A DNA stretch of 24,025 nt from Schizochytrium sp. TIO01 (Eukaryota; Sar; Bigyra; Thraustochytrida; Thraustochytriidae): contig SMSO01000033.1 in the NCBI GenBank assembly GCA_004764695.1, forward strand, positions 2,877,501-2,901,525, in the 5' to 3' direction. The notes under the pieces were generated by a model. That model saw nothing but the letters and a program-made list of their open reading frames with translations. It made no database searches and was not told where the DNA came from. Below are positions 19,859 to 24,025 of this stretch, in pieces (the first letter of the stretch is position 1; every line of letters starts with the position of its first letter). The position numbers and the translations under genes are program-made.

Positions 19859-19865
19859 ATTTATA
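19859..19865 (-). promoter_or_regulatory. TATA element of 5S copy 2
   Basis: GAGTATAAAT on the - strand places TATAAAT 24-30 nt upstream of the 5S 5' end, the same as copy 1. Most of the sequence between element and gene differs in the two copies, so the match looks selected. Confidence 0.7.
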
Positions 19866-20403
19866 CTCAGTATTAGGTTGGTTGTTGTTTACTTCTATGT
19901 AGTGCAACAAGACAAGATAGTGGTAGTGGAACGTCTGGAGCAAACATCACTGCAAAAGATATTAGAGTAGAAGTTATTAACTAGTTTGGTAAAGATAGGC
20001 CTAGTAGATATTGTTAGAAAGAACTCAAGTGCAGAAAAAGAATGCAGAACCCAAGTGTCGCTGCAGAGATTGATCAAATCACTATTTACGACGGAACAGC
20101 AGGTGTGGCGCAGCAGAGAGCTGGGAGCATAAACAACATCAGCAGCGACGAGCAACACGATTGCGAGTCGGCGACCCTTTTCTTCGCGAGCGTTGGCTTA
20201 GCAAGGATTGGCAAGAGACAAAGCTCGAACGAACGATCGGCGAGGGAGGGCGCTCTTGAAGTGCAGTATACACAGGGAGCTTCTACTACACGCTGATCGT
20301 GTAGCGTAGAAACGGGTGGCGGGAGACTAAGTGGTGTTTTCTTAGGTTCTTCTCGGAGTCAACTGTTGAAAGTACCGTCGCCAGGCACGAACGAGGGACG
20401 AAA
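19866..20403. other. Upstream region of the + strand LRR gene
   Basis: Holds an 84-aa + frame (20042-20296) starting MQNPSVAAEIDQ, of fairly balanced composition. It could be an upstream exon or chance. Upstream of the ATG at 20404 the same frame is open back to a TAG near 20300 with no other ATG, which supports 20404 as the start. Confidence 0.4.
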
Positions 20404-23400
20404 ATGATTAGAGAAAACATGATTTCAGATCACTCTTGTGACTTCTTTGGCGAAATGAACAAGCGGACGCTTCGAAAGCTTCGTGAAGGTTCAGTTACCA
20501 AAAATATAGAGTAAGTGTAAAAGTAAGAGAAGATCTTTGGACACAGAAACACCAGACCAAGAATATCTAGCCAGTTAGTAAAAATTTGACTTCCCCGACT
20601 TGCGTGTTGATCTGCCGTGCGTGCTTTATTCATGTGCTGGATACAGATTTGAAAGGGTTGCTGACTTTGAACTTGTTGATGATGCAAAATCTCTTTTTTT
20701 AATATAATAGACTAAGTGGGTACCATTGGGCACGAGTTCAAATTAGCAACGAAGGTTGGCAAGCCTTGACTGAGGCAGTCAAGGAAAATCGTGTGGGATG
20801 AACCTTGAAGTGAGTTTTCGTTAAAGGTTCCGTATTCGCGCGGCATTGTAGACGATCATTAAATTAATGACTGACGGAAGCTGTTCTTTCTCGGTGTTTC
20901 GGGGGAAATTCTCGATGAATAGACTCAAGAACATTAATATTAGCAATGATCATTGGGTTGCTCTCGCAAACGCACTGAAGGAGACTACAGTAATGTCTGG
21001 ACTCATGTAAGTGAGAATTAACATTTCGTGTGTTGAGGCAATGGATCTGATGACACCATTTCATGTTTAATTATATATACACTAACATGAATAATTACCC
21101 GTCGAGGCACACAATACCATTCTTTGATGGTGGCTAACAAGCAGCTTGTGTAACGTCCCATTCACCACTGAAATGATCAAGGGCTTGGATGGTGTTCTCC
21201 AGAAGAATCGAGCTTTGAAGCGTTTGGGGTGAGTTCAGCTAAGTCAAGGTGAAATGTCATCTAGGTCCCACCTGACAGGTTGTCATTTTTTTTGTTGACG
21301 AGCATGTCATTGGGGACGACTTTGTAGGATCATTATTTGAAAACTGCTAACAGTGAGATTATTTGGTGGTTACTATAATACTCCTTGTTATCAATGGGGG
21401 GTGCGCAGGCTTTTGGATAACAATTTGGGGAGTGAAGCTTTTGCGATTTTGGTGGAAGCCCTGAAGATGAATGAGACGCTGAAATGTTTGGAGTGAGTTT
21501 GTTGAAGCAGGAAGACACGATATCTGGTCTCTTTGTTGTTTGTTAAAGAGTTTTTTGGTAACAAAATGAGAACGACGACTGACGATGTTATAAATTGATG
21601 TGCTTTTACTTGTGAGCGAGCAGGATTGAAAGGAATATCGGGGCTGACGATTGCGTCGTTTTAGCTGATAGTCTAAAGAACAACCAGTCACTGAGTACAG
21701 TAAAGTGAGTATAGTCGGCCTTTGCAATATTTGCTAGATGTTATGTCTTGTCGTGCATATAAGAGAGTTATATGATAGGTAGCTAACAAATTGTGCGATG
21801 CATTGGCATGATGGTCTCTTGAATGAACAGTCTTGATGACAATACGATTGGCAGCAAAGGTTGTTTGGCTTTGGCCGAGGTGCTCAAGGTAAACGAAACG
21901 CTGAGAATTCTACAGTAAGTATATATAGTCTATGTATGCCGCCGGATACAGGAATGTTTCTGATAGTCGTGCAGGAAGTTTGCTGACGTTACTGTCGATT
22001 GATTAAACGATACTGTTGCATAATTTTTGACAAGCGGGGGCTTACAGAATTCGTGGTAACAACGTTGGCAGCAATGCTTGTGCAGTGTTGGCAGATACAC
22101 TGAAGAAGAACAAGACGCTGGCAGAATTGGGGTGAGTTGAACAAGACCTTGAAATAGATTCATGATAATGGTGAACATGTGGGGCACAAGGAGAGGTTTT
22201 GCCTTGATCTTTTTAAAATTATAAATGCATGGTGAGAAATGTTTGAGCAAGGTGGCTGACGTTCAAACTTGAGTGAAATCACTTTTATTTTTTCATTGTC
22301 AATTGTGGACCAACAGGCTGGGGAACAACAATATTGACAACAAAGGTTGTGCAGCGTTGGCGGATGCACTCAAGACAAACCATACGTTGACCATGCTAGA
22401 GTGAGTTGACTGTTATACCCTTTGCATGCATGCAAAAAGAGGGATAGTCATATGACATACTGACAGGAAGCATTGGAATGATTACGATTCTGAAAACAAT
22501 TTATTGTCTTTGGCGGAGTACGGATGCGCAGCCTTACATCTAACAAAATCAACGATGAAGGATGGGTGGGCTTGGCGGAAGTACTGAAGGAGAACAAGAC
22601 AGTGGAAACGTTGCTGTGAGTTAGACTAGCAATTTATCAGGCTATTGCCGGTACGAGAAGTTACCCATTGTAGCTTCTTTAGCAAAGAAATGACTGACTT
22701 TGATATCAATTGACGCATTTTTCTTTTTCAACAGGATGAATGGAAGCATTGTTGGCGATAAAGGTTGTGCGACGTTTGCTGAGGTACTCCAGAAAAACCA
22801 TTCGCTGAAAAACCTAGGGTGAGTTGAGCAATCTATGTGTCAGACGATTCTGAGAATACACGGGCCTTTGTTCAAATTCTTGGCTGTTTCGAGTGAATAT
22901 TGAAAGTTTAGAAGCATAGAGTTGCACTTAGAGTGGCTCCGTACTGATTGTGCAGGAAGACTATTTGTTAAGATAACTGACTTTGATGTATAAATGGAAA
23001 CAAATGAAATGATTTGCTATTTCGTTTTTGACTAATAGTCTGGGTACAAAGTACTTTGATAACACAGGCTTTCGCGCTTTTATGGATGTACTCAAGGAAA
23101 ACAAGGTTTTGAAAGCGCTATTGTGAGTTGAATGATTTTGTTTTTTTTTGGGGGGGGTCTCTGACTGATGCAGAAATGATCAGAGGATCGAAAGAAGTTG
23201 TGTAATTACGTGTTTAATTCAAGCAAGTAGAAGGGAGCGATGCTTGCTTTTTGAAACCATGAGGAAGCCATTGGTGACGCTGTCAGAGGACTAACATTGG
23301 GTTGGAACGGGTTATGCCACGCAACAACGTTTTCATTTTATTGCTAACTGCAATCTAACAGCTTGAGCGCAATGAGCATTGACGACAAGTTTTGTGTGGC

Positions 23401-23716
23401 TTTGGGTGAGGTGTTGAAGAAAAACAAGGTTCTGACAGCATTATCGTGAGTTAAACAAGCTATTTTGGGCACAAAAGTGGTAAGGGTCAAAATCATTGGT
23501 GTACACTACTGCGGTTGATAAATATGGAACACTTGGAAGATATAAGAGGAAATCTGGCGATGTCCTTGAAAATTGCAGTTTGATAGCAGAGATCTAACTC
23601 TATTCATTATTTGTAAATCGTGTTATAGTATCAATGGGAAGGACAAGAGCAGCACAAGAGGTCGTATGGTGGTTATTGAAGGACTTCAGGTGAACCGCAG
23701 TATCAGCAGTCTTTGA
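20404..23716 (+). CDS. LRR protein gene, 14 exons, one in-frame stop in exon 2 (possible pseudogene)
   Basis: Exons: 20404-20510, 20711-20809, 20923-21006, 21145-21228, 21409-21492, 21624-21704, 21831-21914, 22048-22131, 22317-22400, 22532-22615, 22735-22818, 23039-23122, 23362-23445 and 23629-23716. They total 1,215 nt (405 codons). Every intron is GT-AG and phase 2, most donors being GTGAGT. Exons 2-14 each encode one RNI-type LRR, for example LGNNNIDNKGCAALADALKT in exon 9. Exon 1 encodes a cap ending SVTKNIE, like TEDTTEID in the - strand relative. The frame has one TGA at 20799-20801 (codon 66) before the final TGA at 23714-23716. With all splice sites intact, this is a recent loss, a sequence error, or a gene starting downstream. 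No kinase or RBR follows in the window. An older relative of the - strand gene, since its exons are diverged. Confidence 0.75.
20764..20784. repeat. Perfect 9-bp inverted repeat inside exon 2
   Basis: CCTTGACTG and CAGTCAAGG flank a 3-nt loop within the coding sequence, 15 bp before the in-frame TGA. Probably chance or a local rearrangement scar. Confidence 0.5.
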
Positions 23717-24025
23717 GTACGTTGAAGAAAAACATGAAGAAAAGGAATTGTTTGTCTAACAGAATGATGTATTGATTGATAGACACCCCTGGCGAGGTGA
23801 TAAAAGCATCCAAAGTGAATAACCAGATTTATGCTGAACAGGAAAGGGAAGAAAAATCTTGAACAGGTAGCTCGTGAGCTTCGTTGCATCCATGCCGTGA
23901 ACAGGACCCTAGCTATGGCCGCTTGCAGGGAAACGTGGCAAACAAGTTGCGCAGAGTAGTTTAACTAGCAACAAGACCAATCTAAGAGGTAAAGAGCAAT
24001 GCCTTGATGAACAGAAGCTGGAAGT
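23717..24025. other. Downstream of the LRR gene, nothing clear
   Basis: Likely 3' UTR and spacer. Several AG-ended T-rich stretches could act as acceptors (for example before 23783), but the frames that follow close quickly and do not continue the LRR pattern. Confidence 0.35.

Noticed and set aside
1-24025. CRISPR array, insertion sequence or prokaryotic operon
   Set aside because: The only regular repeats are LRR cassettes with introns, and rRNA, tRNA and splice signals are eukaryotic.

Overview
The window comes from a nuclear genome of a microbial eukaryote. It has eukaryotic 28S and 5S rRNA, a tRNA with a canonical 37/38 intron, and many GT-AG spliceosomal introns. The lineage cannot be fixed from what I can see. 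One LRR per exon, with every intron in the same phase, recalls LRR gene families described in some algae and protists, but that is only an analogy.

Left part (1 to about 4,000): the 3' third of a 28S rRNA gene on the + strand, ending near 1041. A strong hairpin follows in the 3' spacer. Next come an intron-containing tRNA-Ser(GCT), a tRNA-His-like relic beside a perfect inverted repeat, a tRNA-Arg(ACG) on the - strand, and a short piece resembling the 3' end of 18S rRNA. No second rDNA unit follows, so this is an array edge or an isolated unit. From about 4,000 to 12,350 the DNA is AT-rich and mostly empty to my eye: short open frames, AT-rich islands, one clear hairpin, and a 5S rRNA gene (8972-9089, - strand).

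Right part (12,354 to 24,025): two LRR genes point away from each other, with a second 5S rRNA gene between them (19718-19835, - strand). The - strand gene (12354-18485) can be assembled from ten exons into an intact 1,188-residue protein. It has seven ribonuclease-inhibitor-type LRRs, an acidic linker, a helical region, a non-RD protein kinase domain, and a C-terminal cysteine-rich region with an Ariadne-like RING2 (RBR/TRIAD ubiquitin ligase). Its LRR exons and their introns form a very recent tandem array of units of about 0.43 kb, with an 888-bp higher-order period. The + strand gene (20404-23716) has 14 exons of the same design (12 are 81 to 99 nt, one LRR each, all phase 2). Its frame is broken only by one TGA in exon 2, and it has no kinase or RBR part in the window.

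The most notable system is the divergent pair: one gene joins an expandable LRR sensor array to a kinase and a ubiquitin ligase, and its neighbour is an older LRR-only relative, possibly dying. A role in recognition and signalling is inference from domain content only.
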